The notes under the pieces were generated by a model. That model ran no database searches. It had not been told where the DNA came from and saw only the letters and a list, made by a program, of their open reading frames with translations. A stretch of DNA of 64,000 nt from Stigmatella aurantiaca (GTDB lineage: Bacteria > Myxococcota > Myxococcia > Myxococcales > Myxococcaceae). Shown one piece after another: positions 46,353 through 57,712 of this stretch. The DNA lies in assembly GCF_900109545.1 (NCBI RefSeq), contig NZ_FOAP01000001.1, positions 1,015,739-1,079,738 of the forward strand, read 5' to 3'. A program made the translations under genes and the position numbers. Every line of letters begins with the position of its first letter. The stretch's first letter is position 1.

Positions 46353-48842
46353 TCACCGGGTGGACAGGGTGAAGGGCAGGGCGGCTTTCAATCCCGGCTC
46401 CAGCGCCTCGCCCGTGAGCCCCGTCTCCCGGAGGACCCCCTGCAGGCCAGGGGGGAGCGTGGCGGTGGGGCCGGGCAGCAGCCGGGCGAGCACCCCCGGC
46501 TCGCCGCCCAGGGAGGAGAACAGCCCCTTCGCATCCCCGTACACCACCAGCTCCAGCTCCTCCGTGGGCGAGGCCCCGCCCCGGCGCCGGGCCGCCGCCA
46601 CCGCGTCCGGCAGCCCGCCCAGCCGGTCCACCAGCCCCCGCGCGTGGGCGTCCTGGCCGGACCAGACGCGGCCCCGGGCCAGGCGGTCCACCTGGGCCTT
46701 CTCCAGCTTCCGGGCCTGGGCCACGTAGGTGATGAAGTCGTCATAGCTGGCGTCCACCCAGCCCTGCACCGCGCGCTGCTCCTCGGGCGTCCATGGGCGC
46801 CAGAAGCCCATGAGGTCCGCCAGCGGGGCGCGGGGCAGCGTCTGCTGCGTCACCCCCAGCTTGTCCTCCAGCAGGCCCTTGAGGGCGGGCTTCAGGTAGA
46901 AGACGCCGATGCTGCCGGTGAGGGTGGTGGGGTTGGCGAAGACTTCGTCCGCGGCCATGGCCGCGTAGTAGCCGCCCGAGGCCGCCACATCCCCCATGGA
47001 GGCGATGACGGGCTTCACCTTCTTGGCCTCCAGCACCGCCCGGTACATCAGGTCCGAGGCGAGCACGTCCCCGCCGCCGGAGTCCACGCGCAGGACAATG
47101 GCCACCACGGAGGGGTCCACCTGGGCCCGGTACAGCGCCAGGGCCACCGTCTCCGCCCCGGCGATGCGGCTGGCGCCCAGCGGATCCTCCCGGCTCTTGC
47201 CCCCGGCGATGGTGCCCAGCACGGGCACGATGGCGATGCGGCGCGTGCTGCCCCAGCGCGTCTGCCGCGCGTCCCTCGGCGTGTAGTCCTCCGCGTAGGC
47301 GGCGCCCGGCACGAGCTGCTCCAGCCGCTCCTGCAGCGCCTCCTGGCCCTCGACGATGCCGTCGATGAGCCCCAGGGACTGGGCCATGCGGGGCGGGATG
47401 AGGCCCACCTTCCAGGCCTCGCGCAGCCGCTCCACCGGTAGCTTGCGCCCGCCCGTCACCGCCTGCTCGTACCAGCCCACCTGCGTGTCCAGCCAGGCGT
47501 TGAGCGTCTCCCGCTCCGCCTCGCTCATGTCCTTCCGGGTGAGCTGCTCGGGCGCCGTCTTGTACTCGCCCACGCGCGCCACGTCCCAGGACACGCCCAG
47601 CTTCTCCATCGTCCCGCCCACGCTGGTGACGCTCGCCGACAGGCCGTTGATGAGGAACGAGGAGGCGGGCAGCGCGTAGATTTGATCCGCGGCGGAGGCG
47701 ACGAAGTAGCCCTGGTCGTCACACGAGAGCGCCAGCGCCAGCACCTTCTTGCCCGCGGCGCGCAGCCGCAGCACCGCCTGCCGCAGCTCCTCGGCCCGTC
47801 CCCAGCCCAGGCCGCCCAGCCCCTCCATCTTCAGCACCACGCCGCGCAGCCGCTCGTCGCGCGTGGCCAGCTCCAGGAAGCGCATCAGCCGCAGGTAGGG
47901 GTCCGAGCCGGTGATGCCCAGCAGCGCCAGCCCGGGGCTGCCCCCCCCGGCGAGCCGGTCATTCAGGTCCACCAGCGCCACCACCCGCGAGGCCTCGGCC
48001 AGGCTCCGGTAGGGCGCCAGGGACAGGCGCAGCGCCAGCGTGTGGTCCAGCCCGTCCTCCGTGCCGCCGCCCGCGTAGGTGAGGCCCAGGAACGCCGTGT
48101 CCAGCGTGGCGGCCACCTGCACGGACAGCGGCTCGCCCCGCCTCAGGCCATGCGAGGCCCCCGCGCTCAGCCGCAGCCCCCGCACCAGCTCCGCCTTCAG
48201 CGTGTAGCTCAGGCGGCCCTCGTCCAGCCCCCCCGGGCGCAGCAGGTAGTCCGCGCCCAGCGTGTAGCGCTCGCCGAAGGGCCGCAGGCCCACGCCCAGC
48301 TCCAGGGTGCGCGGCAGCTTCAGGGCGCCTTCCTCCGGCGCGTTGACGTCCTTCGCGACAATCCCGTACGAGAAGCTCCGCGCGGGGCGCCCCGACACGC
48401 CCACGTCCCAGCTCGACAGCCGGTCCAGGGCCGCGCTCTCCTCCGAGGAGAAGGCATGGTGCGCGGCGCCGAGCGCCAGCGTGTCCGTGCCCAGCGAGAA
48501 GCCGAACGTGGTGCGGCGGTAGTCCGGCCCGGCCGGGTGGCGCAGCCACTCCACCCCCAGGCCCAGCCCGGCCGCCCCGAACAGCGAGGTGCCGGTGAAC
48601 AGGCCGTTGCCCACCTGGTCCAGCACCCGGTGGCGCTCGTGCACGTAGAAGAGCTGGGGCGCCTCCACGAAGCGCAGGCCCGCGGGGTTGATGGACAGCG
48701 AGGTGGCCTCGTCCACCAGCGCCGTGGACTCCGGCGGGAGCGTCAGCCCCCGCGAGCCGACGAGCGGGCGGACGATGGCGGGGGTCTGGGCGAGGACGGC
48801 ACTCGGGAGCAGGAGAAGGGGCAAGGCCAGGAGAAGGCGCAT
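46353..48842 (-). CDS. SppA-like S49 peptidase fused to an N-terminal beta-barrel-like domain
   Basis: The 829-residue protein has a signal peptide (residues 1-18). Residues 20-275 read as alternating amphipathic strands with outer-membrane-protein composition (LFGAAGLGLGVEWLRH, TTFGFSLGTDTLALGAAHHA, ELGVGLRPFGERYTLGADYL). Residues 285-829 contain both halves of a protease IV-type S49 peptidase: the general base Lys428 in GEYKTAPE and nucleophile Ser622 in GDVAASGGYY. SppA normally degrades signal peptides in the inner membrane. Here the barrel suggests the catalytic part is held at the outer membrane facing the periplasm. Upstream PEGA genes lie 48 bases away on the same strand. Confidence 0.85.
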   Translation of the reverse strand: MRLLLALPLLLLPSAVLAQTPAIVRPLVGSRGLTLPPESTALVDEATSLSINPAGLRFVEAPQLFYVHERHRVLDQVGNGLFTGTSLFGAAGLGLGVEWLRHPAGPDYRRTTFGFSLGTDTLALGAAHHAFSSEESAALDRLSSWDVGVSGRPARSFSYGIVAKDVNAPEEGALKLPRTLELGVGLRPFGERYTLGADYLLRPGGLDEGRLSYTLKAELVRGLRLSAGASHGLRRGEPLSVQVAATLDTAFLGLTYAGGGTEDGLDHTLALRLSLAPYRSLAEASRVVALVDLNDRLAGGGSPGLALLGITGSDPYLRLMRFLELATRDERLRGVVLKMEGLGGLGWGRAEELRQAVLRLRAAGKKVLALALSCDDQGYFVASAADQIYALPASSFLINGLSASVTSVGGTMEKLGVSWDVARVGEYKTAPEQLTRKDMSEAERETLNAWLDTQVGWYEQAVTGGRKLPVERLREAWKVGLIPPRMAQSLGLIDGIVEGQEALQERLEQLVPGAAYAEDYTPRDARQTRWGSTRRIAIVPVLGTIAGGKSREDPLGASRIAGAETVALALYRAQVDPSVVAIVLRVDSGGGDVLASDLMYRAVLEAKKVKPVIASMGDVAASGGYYAAMAADEVFANPTTLTGSIGVFYLKPALKGLLEDKLGVTQQTLPRAPLADLMGFWRPWTPEEQRAVQGWVDASYDDFITYVAQARKLEKAQVDRLARGRVWSGQDAHARGLVDRLGGLPDAVAAARRRGGASPTEELELVVYGDAKGLFSSLGGEPGVLARLLPGPTATLPPGLQGVLRETGLTGEALEPGLKAALPFTLSTR

Positions 48843-48890
48843 ACGCGGCCGGACTCTAGGCCGGGCCTTGCCCAGGACAAGCGCCCCGCG

Positions 48891-50105
48891 CTACCAATCC
48901 TCCGTACCGTTCACTCCATCGAGCGGATCGCCGCCACGGGGTTTCTTCTCGGACACACCGCGGCGGCCGCCCGCGCTCTCCCCGTTCCAGTCCTCGGTGC
49001 CCTGGCGGTTGTCCAGCGGGTCCGAGTGCTTCTTCTCCTTGGGGGTGCCGCCGCCCAGGGCGGTGGTGACGAGCGCGTTCACCAACCGGCCCAGCTCCGC
49101 CTTCTCCTGGCCGAACTCGTCGCCCTGGAGCACCACGCGCTTGCCCGCGAGCTTCTTGCCGCTGCGCAAGTCGAAGAAGCCCACCACCAGCTCCGTGCCC
49201 TGGGGGCCCAGTGCCTTCACCGTGCCGAGCATGCCGCGGTCCACGCCCAGGGCCTTGCCCAGCGCGGTGGCCGCCGGGCTGGGCGCCGTCTTGACGATTT
49301 CCGCGGCCACCGCGTCCAGCTGCGCGTCGTACTTCTTGTACTCGGGGGTGGGGGTGAGCTCGGCGGCCACCTCCACGTCGTCCGGCGACACCTCGATGAG
49401 CTCGCCGTGCTGCCGGAAGCCGGGGCGCTCCAGGCGCAGCAGGTGCTTGCCCACCTGCATCGTGTTCACCGTCATCGGGGTGTAGCCCTGGAACTCCCCG
49501 TCCACGTACACGCGCGCGCCGGCCGGCTGGCTCTTCACCACCGCGCTGCCGCGCAGCATCGCGCTGCGGCTGGTGGCCACCTGGGCCCGCAGGGCGATGA
49601 ACTCCTTGGGGTAGCGCTTGGGGTTCAGCTCGAACGTGGGGCTGAGCGCCATCAGGTCGATGAGGTGCAGCCGGGCCTCCTCCACGTCCCCGCGCCGGTG
49701 GAGCACGGCGGCATACAGGGCGGTGGCCTCGCACAGCTCGGTGCAGGTGCTCATCACCCCCGCGGCCGCCTGCAGCTCCTTGAGGGCCGCGCGCAGCTTG
49801 CGCTCCGCGTCCTCGTAGTCGTTGGCCTCGTAGGCCTTGAGGCTCTGCGTGAGCCCCTGGGTGCCCCGCTGGAGCGAGGCCTTGGCCTCCTCGTCCTGGG
49901 GCATGCCGAACAGCTCCTCGGGCTTGCGCACCGTGAAGCCGGAGAACTGCTCCAGCCCTTCGAGCAGGTAGCTCTCGAGCTTCACGCCCCGCGCCTCGGC
50001 CCCCTGGTCCATGGGGATGAGCAGCGCGCTGACGCGCCGCGGGGTGGGGGGAGGGGCGGCCGCCAGGGCAAGGGCGGGGAACAATGCGAGCGCCAGGGCT
50101 TTCAT
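48891..50105 (-). CDS. PEGA-domain exported protein with duplicated C-terminal motif
   Basis: The protein has 404 residues from ATG 50105 with a signal peptide (residues 1-16). The middle has helical TPR-like repeats (YEANDYEDAERKLRAAL, LYAAVLHRRGDVEEARLHL). A PEGA domain follows (SQPAGARVYVDGEFQGYTPMTV, HLLRLERPGF). The tail carries the motif DPLDxxxGTEDW twice, the second copy at the extreme end. PEGA domains are beta-sandwiches found in cell-envelope proteins. It is paired with the PEGA gene 46 bases upstream and probably co-transcribed with it. Partner and role unknown. Confidence 0.8.
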   Translation of the reverse strand: MKALALALFPALALAAAPPPTPRRVSALLIPMDQGAEARGVKLESYLLEGLEQFSGFTVRKPEELFGMPQDEEAKASLQRGTQGLTQSLKAYEANDYEDAERKLRAALKELQAAAGVMSTCTELCEATALYAAVLHRRGDVEEARLHLIDLMALSPTFELNPKRYPKEFIALRAQVATSRSAMLRGSAVVKSQPAGARVYVDGEFQGYTPMTVNTMQVGKHLLRLERPGFRQHGELIEVSPDDVEVAAELTPTPEYKKYDAQLDAVAAEIVKTAPSPAATALGKALGVDRGMLGTVKALGPQGTELVVGFFDLRSGKKLAGKRVVLQGDEFGQEKAELGRLVNALVTTALGGGTPKEKKHSDPLDNRQGTEDWNGESAGGRRGVSEKKPRGGDPLDGVNGTEDW

Positions 50106-50151
50106 GGAGAGACCTCGGAACCTGCCGACACGTGCGAGGGGAGGGCCATTC

Positions 50152-51495
50152 CTAGAAGCCCAGTCCCGGGAAACCAGAGATGACGCCGCCGGACCGCCCC
50201 TTGCCGGCCTGGGTGGCATAGAGCACGCCGCCCGTCACCACGGCGGCGCCGCCCACCACGGCGGCCCAGAACCAGGGCTTCTTGACGAGCGTCGCCGTCA
50301 GGGGCGCTTGCGGGGGGGCCGACAGCGGCCCTCCCACCAGGAAGCCGTGGATGCGCTCCGCGGCCCCCTCCACGCTGTCGCCGGGCTTCTTCGAGCGCGC
50401 GTCCATCCGCACGCCGCGCAGCCGGCCTTGCGTCTGCACGTCCCACACCTGCACCTCGCCGCCCACGTGGCCCTTCTTCTCGCTCACCGCGGCGAGCACC
50501 ACGTAGCGCGCGCCCAGCCGCTCGCCCAGGGCGGCCACCTCGGGGGGCAGCACGCTGGCCTTGAAGCCCTGCTCGGAGGTGGCCCGGGCCACGGTGTCCT
50601 GCAGGGTGGCCATCTCCGGCAGCAGCGCCAGCGAGGGCTTCAGCTCGGCCCGCTGGCCGGAGGCCACCTGCGGGTAGGCGATGGCGGCCTGGTAGCCGGG
50701 CCGGGACACCACCACCGGGTGCCGCCCCACGTGCAGCGTCAGCTCCGGCAGCGGGGTGAGGCCCACGTCCTTGCCGTCCACCGTCACCTTCGCGCCCCGG
50801 GGGGCCGAGTCGATGGCGAGCGTGCCCGGCGGCTGCCGGGAGAACGCCTGCTGCATGTCCGTGAAGGCCGTCTGCACGTCCGTGCCGAACAGGTTCGAGT
50901 CCGGCTGGGTGGTGGGGGAGGCCGACAGGGCCTGCAGGAAGGAGCGCTGGGCCGCCTTCGCATCCCCGTTGAGCAGCTGCGAGGCGCCCAGGAAGAGGAA
51001 GGTGCTTGCCAGCCGCTCGGGCTTCAGCGCCTCGGGGTGCCGCTGGTAGGCCTCCGCCGCGGCGAGGAACTTCCCCGCGGCGGCCTCGGGATCCAGGTTG
51101 TCGTAGAGCCCCTTGCCCTCCTCGAAGAGGGCGTCGGCCTCCGCCAGGGAGGCGGGAGCGGGCGGGGGAAACACGGCCGCCAGGTCCACCAGGGCCACAT
51201 CCGGCTTCGCGGCCAGCAGGCGGGAGAGCTGCTCCTGGAGCGCCTCGGCGGAAGCCGGGGAGGCGCCTGGACGCGGCGCGGCAAACACCACCGTCTGGGG
51301 GCCCACGGGCACGGGCTTCACCTCGGCCACGGGGGCGGGCGGCGGCTCGGCAGGGGGGGGAGCGGGCTCGGCGGCGGGCGCCACGGGGGCGCTCGCCGCG
51401 GCGGGCTTCTTCGCCTTGGCGCGGCGGGAGGACTGGGCCTCGGCGGAGACGCTCAGGGCGAGCGCGAGCACGAGGAGAAGACGGACAGGGGGCAC
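50152..51495 (-). CDS. PEGA-domain exported protein with Pro/Ala linker
   Basis: The 447-residue protein (GTG start 51495) has a signal peptide (residues 1-20) and a Pro/Ala/Lys-rich linker to about 70. A helical repeat region follows (ADALFEEGKGLYDNLDPEAAAGKFLAAAEAY), then a PEGA domain (SAPRGAKVTVDGKDVGLTPLPELTL, HPVVVSRPGY). Near the end is one membrane helix (PWFWAAVVGGAAVVTGGVLYATQ) and a short Gly-rich tail. It lies 66 bases after parE on the same strand. Confidence 0.8.
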   Translation of the reverse strand: MPPVRLLLVLALALSVSAEAQSSRRAKAKKPAAASAPVAPAAEPAPPPAEPPPAPVAEVKPVPVGPQTVVFAAPRPGASPASAEALQEQLSRLLAAKPDVALVDLAAVFPPPAPASLAEADALFEEGKGLYDNLDPEAAAGKFLAAAEAYQRHPEALKPERLASTFLFLGASQLLNGDAKAAQRSFLQALSASPTTQPDSNLFGTDVQTAFTDMQQAFSRQPPGTLAIDSAPRGAKVTVDGKDVGLTPLPELTLHVGRHPVVVSRPGYQAAIAYPQVASGQRAELKPSLALLPEMATLQDTVARATSEQGFKASVLPPEVAALGERLGARYVVLAAVSEKKGHVGGEVQVWDVQTQGRLRGVRMDARSKKPGDSVEGAAERIHGFLVGGPLSAPPQAPLTATLVKKPWFWAAVVGGAAVVTGGVLYATQAGKGRSGGVISGFPGLGF

Positions 51496-51561
51496 GGCCC
51501 GGATGCTACCCGAGCCGAGCCCCTGGACACCATGCTCTGCGGGAGCGGGCTCCCGGCAGGC

Positions 51562-53490
51562 TCAGAAGTCGAGATCCTGGACCTCGCCCGCCCGCTCCAT
51601 GATGAACTTGAAGCGCGCGCTCACATCCTTGCCGAGCAAGTCGTTGATGACGCGGTCGGTCTCCAGGGGGTTGTCGATCGTCACCTGGAGGCTCATCCGC
51701 TTCTTCGGATCCAACGTCGTGGTCTTCAGCTCGTCGGCCGTCATCTCGCCCAGACCCTTGAATCGCATGATGTTGGGCTTGGCGTTGCCCTTGGTCTTCT
51801 CCCGGACGATGCGGTCCCGGTCCGCCTCATCCAGCGCCCAGTACGTCTCCTTGCCGATCTCCACCTTGTAGAGCGGCGGCTGGGCGATGTGCACCGCGCC
51901 GCTCTCGATGAGCGGCCGCAGGTGCCGGTAGAAGAAGGTGAGCAGCAGCGTGGCGATGTGGTGGCCGTCGCTGTCGGCGTCCATCAAGAGGAAGATGCGG
52001 CCGTAGCGCAGCTTGGAGATGTCGAAGTCCGAGCCGATGCCGCACCCCAGGGCGCTGACGATGTCCTGGAGCTCCTTGTTGGTGGCGACCTTGTCCGTGG
52101 AGGCCTGCTCCGCATTCAGCACCTTGCCGCGCAGGGGGAGGATGGCCTGGGTGCGCCTGTCCCGTCCCTGCTTGGCGCTGCCGCCTGCGGAGTCACCTTC
52201 GACGAGGAACAGCTCGCTCGTGCCCGGCTCCGTGGAGGAGCAGTCGGCGAGCTTGCCCGGCAGGTTCAGCCGGTGGCTCACCGCCGTCTTGCGGCTCACC
52301 GCCTGGGAGGCGGCGCGGCTGGCCTCGCGCGCGCGGGCGGCCAGGATGATGCGCGCCACGGCCGCCTCGCCAATGGTCTTGTTGTCGTTGAGCCACTTCT
52401 CCAGCGCCGGCCGCAGCACGCCGTCCACCTGGGCCGTCACCTCGGGGTTGTTCAGGCGCCCCTTGGTCTGCCCCTGGAACTGCGGCTCCACCACGTAGCA
52501 GGAGAGGATGGCGGTGATGCCCTCGCGGATGTCCTCCGCGGTGAGGGTGACGCCCTTGGGGCTCAGGTTGTGCGTCTCGATGTAGTTGCGCACCGCCTTC
52601 ACCACCGCCCCGCGCAGGCCCGCCTCGTGCGTGCCGCCCTGCGGGGTGGGGATGCCGTTGACGTAGGAGCGGATGTTCTCGTCCGTCGCCTCCGTCCACA
52701 CCAGCGCGGCCTCCAGGCGCACCTCGTTCTCGCGCGAGTGGTAGAAGACGGCGCTGCCCGGGGGCACCACCGGCTTGTTGCGCTCGGCCACCACCTTGTT
52801 GAGGTACTCGGCGATGCCGCCGTCGTGCTTGTACGTCACCGCGGTGGCGGGGCTGGCCGTCTCGTCCTTCCAGATGACGGTCATGCCCTTGTGCAGGTAG
52901 CTCTTGGCCTCCAGGCGCTCGCGGATGAGCTCCGGGTCGAACTTCAGCTTCTCGCCGAAGATCTCCGGATCCGGCTCGAAGGTGATGGCGGTGCCGGAGC
53001 CGCGCGCCGGGCCCTCCACCTTGAGCGGCGAGGTGGCCTTGCCGCGCGCGTAGTGCTGCACGTGGCGCTTGCCCTCGCGTTTGATTTCCACGAGCAGCTT
53101 GCGCGCCAGCGCGTTCACCACCGAGCTGCCCACGCCGTGCAGACCGCCCGAGTGGATGTAGTTGCCCTGCTCGAACTTACCGCCCGCGTGCAGCGTGGTG
53201 AGGATGACCTCCACCGCGGGCTTCTTGAGCTTGGGCATGATGTCCACGGGGATGCCGCGCCCGTTGTCCACCACGGTGATGGTGCGGCTGTCCTTGTGGA
53301 GCGTCACTTCCACGGTGGAGGCGTGGCCGTTGATGACCTCGTCCACCGAGTTGTCGAGGATCTCCCACAGCAGGTGGTGATAGCCCGTGCCGTCGGTGCC
53401 TCCGATGTACATGGCCGGGCGCTTGCGCACCGGCTCCAGGCCCTCGAGGACCTGGATGTCCGCACCTGTGTACGTTTCCTTCTTCGCCAT
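51562..53490 (-). CDS. parE: DNA topoisomerase IV subunit B
   Basis: The 642-residue protein has the GHKL ATPase ([42 protein letters not shown]). The transducer domain and the Toprim domain ([28 protein letters not shown], with the DxD in [11 protein letters not shown]) complete it. The length and lack of the GyrB-specific insert point to ParE. parC lies 12 bases upstream, forming the topoisomerase IV pair that decatenates daughter chromosomes. Confidence 0.93.
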   Translation of the reverse strand: MAKKETYTGADIQVLEGLEPVRKRPAMYIGGTDGTGYHHLLWEILDNSVDEVINGHASTVEVTLHKDSRTITVVDNGRGIPVDIMPKLKKPAVEVILTTLHAGGKFEQGNYIHSGGLHGVGSSVVNALARKLLVEIKREGKRHVQHYARGKATSPLKVEGPARGSGTAITFEPDPEIFGEKLKFDPELIRERLEAKSYLHKGMTVIWKDETASPATAVTYKHDGGIAEYLNKVVAERNKPVVPPGSAVFYHSRENEVRLEAALVWTEATDENIRSYVNGIPTPQGGTHEAGLRGAVVKAVRNYIETHNLSPKGVTLTAEDIREGITAILSCYVVEPQFQGQTKGRLNNPEVTAQVDGVLRPALEKWLNDNKTIGEAAVARIILAARAREASRAASQAVSRKTAVSHRLNLPGKLADCSSTEPGTSELFLVEGDSAGGSAKQGRDRRTQAILPLRGKVLNAEQASTDKVATNKELQDIVSALGCGIGSDFDISKLRYGRIFLLMDADSDGHHIATLLLTFFYRHLRPLIESGAVHIAQPPLYKVEIGKETYWALDEADRDRIVREKTKGNAKPNIMRFKGLGEMTADELKTTTLDPKKRMSLQVTIDNPLETDRVINDLLGKDVSARFKFIMERAGEVQDLDF

Positions 53491-53502
53491 GGCGTTCCTC
53501 GG

Positions 53503-55887
<2,385 letters not shown>

Positions 55888-56163
55888 GTGTTCTGGCAAA
55901 GGAACATCCGTTCCCCAACGCGGCCCGCGCCTCGCGCAGTCCACGCCATCACGGAAAACGGGTGGGTGATTGTCGGCCCCCCTACCATGGCCCACTGACA
56001 GAGAAAAAGAATTCGAGGGGTTGCGTCCTCTCGGAAGCGCCCAATCTATACCGGCGTTCAGTGGCTCGCGCCACTCCAAGCCCCGCGTAACGCAGCGAAA
56101 AGACAGCCCTCCTCGCCCGCCGGGCCGGGGGAGCGCCAGGGCCTCACGCGCGTGCTCCGGCGG

Positions 56164-56853
56164 CTACTGGCCGTCGTGAGCGCTCGAGGGCCGCGTGGGG
56201 CCACTCTTGGGGGCGGGGCCCTTGGTGCTGCCGCCGCGGAAGATGCGGACGCCACTGCCCGAGCCGCTGGTGAGCATGCCGGGGAGAGTGCCCTGGATCG
56301 CCTTGCCGCCGGGCGGGTGGTAGATGACGCGCATCTTGCGGGCCGAGGGCAGGGTGGAGCTGGTGCCGTCGATGAGCAAGTACACGGTCCGGCCGTCGAT
56401 CTGCACCCGCTCGGGGTCCTGCCGGTGGTTGAGGTCCGCGAGCGCCTCGCCCTCGTCCACCGAGGCGGCGTTGTCGGCGAGCTGGCGCACCTTGACGCGC
56501 AGGAAGGTGTCCGCGCTGTGCTCCTTGTACTCGCGCGCCCCCTGGACGATGACGGCCAGGTCCGCGCCCGTCTCCGGCACGCCCTTGCCGAGCTGGAGGC
56601 CCGTGGCGGCGCTCGAATCGGTGTCCAGGAAGAGGGTGGCGTTGGCACAGCGGTTCTTGCAGGCCTCGCCCCAGGGGTCCTTGTTGAAGACCAGGCGCAT
56701 GGCGAAGTCGCTGCCCTGGGGGCCGACCGTGGCGTCGACGATGACGGGACGCTCCTCGTCCGGCGGGGGACTGTAGCGCAGGGTGGACTTGGGGGCGGCG
56801 GCGCTCGTGCTGGCGAGCAGGGTCCAGGCGAGCGTCAACAACGGTCTCTTCAC
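56164..56853 (-). CDS. secreted protein of unknown function
   Basis: The 229-residue protein has a signal peptide (residues 1-19). The mature part is beta-rich: VDATVGPQGSDFAMRLVFNKDPW, then CKNRCANATLFLDTD with one Cys pair that may bind metal or form a disulfide. YKEHSADTFLRVKVRQLADN and VYLLIDGTS follow. The tail is Ser/Gly/Lys/Pro-rich and likely disordered. I recognise no family. It is divergent from the metallo-hydrolase gene, 195 bases apart. Confidence 0.72.
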   Translation of the reverse strand: MKRPLLTLAWTLLASTSAAAPKSTLRYSPPPDEERPVIVDATVGPQGSDFAMRLVFNKDPWGEACKNRCANATLFLDTDSSAATGLQLGKGVPETGADLAVIVQGAREYKEHSADTFLRVKVRQLADNAASVDEGEALADLNHRQDPERVQIDGRTVYLLIDGTSSTLPSARKMRVIYHPPGGKAIQGTLPGMLTSGSGSGVRIFRGGSTKGPAPKSGPTRPSSAHDGQ

Positions 56854-57049
56854 GTCAGGGGCTCCCAGGGCAGGGCTTCACGGGGGGACATTCAAGTGGG
56901 AAGCGGGGGCGCGCCTCAAGCGGCCCGGAGTGAGGATCCGGGATTTGTGGGGACGGGGGTGGGGGGCCTGCCCGAAAAAGGCGGGTGTTCCACGGCCTAC
57001 CTCTCCGGTAGAGTCCCGGGCGCGCCGGGGACGGGCGCGAGGAGGCGGA

Positions 57050-57712
57050 ATGAGCCGGGAAAACCTGTACGTGCGGCAGCTCAAGCTCGGGCCGATGGAC
57101 AACTTCGTGTACCTGGTGGGGGCCGCGGACGCCCCCGAGGTGCTGGTGGTGGATCCGGCCTGGGATGTGCCGGCCATCGAGCGCGCGGTGGTCGAGGACG
57201 GCAAGCGGCTGGTGGGGGCGTTCGTGTCGCACTGCCACAAGGACCACATCAACGGCCTGCCGGAGCTGCTGTCCCGGCACGACGTGCCCGTGTACGCCCA
57301 GCGCGAGGAGGTGGCGTTCTCGGAGGATCTGCGCGCCCTGAGCGATGCGCTGCGGCCGGTGGGGCCGGGGGAGGCGCTGACGGTGGGTCCAAAGACGTTC
57401 CACGCGCTCCACACGCCGGGCCACACGCCGGGCTCGCACTGCCTGTTTGCCGGGGATGCGCTGGTGTCCGGGGACACGGTGTTCATCAACGGGTGCGGGC
57501 GATGTGACATGCGCGGGGGCAACCCGGAGGACATGTACCGCTCGCTGTCCCAGGTGCTCCTGCGGGTGCCGGACGAGACGCGGCTGTGGCCCGGGCACGA
57601 CTACGCGGACGTGCCCGTGGCGGCGATGGGGCAGGTGCGCCAGGGCAACCCGTACTTCGCCTTTCCGGACGTGGCCTCCTTCGTGGCGTTCCGCATGCGG
57701 CCGAGGCGGTGA
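57050..57712 (+). CDS. metallo-beta-lactamase-fold hydrolase, glyoxalase II-like
   Basis: The protein has 220 residues from ATG 57050 with GAGGAGG upstream; the preceding in-frame extension has no ribosome site. The metal motif is SHCHKDHINGL (HxHxDH variant with Cys at the second position of the loop), then HTPGHTPGSHCLFAGDAL and WPGHDY. PMDNFVYLVG at the start is typical of glyoxalase II and persulfide dioxygenase relatives. It is cytoplasmic with no signal peptide. The kinase gene start overlaps its stop by 4 bases, so the two are co-translated. Confidence 0.88.
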   Translation: MSRENLYVRQLKLGPMDNFVYLVGAADAPEVLVVDPAWDVPAIERAVVEDGKRLVGAFVSHCHKDHINGLPELLSRHDVPVYAQREEVAFSEDLRALSDALRPVGPGEALTVGPKTFHALHTPGHTPGSHCLFAGDALVSGDTVFINGCGRCDMRGGNPEDMYRSLSQVLLRVPDETRLWPGHDYADVPVAAMGQVRQGNPYFAFPDVASFVAFRMRPRR

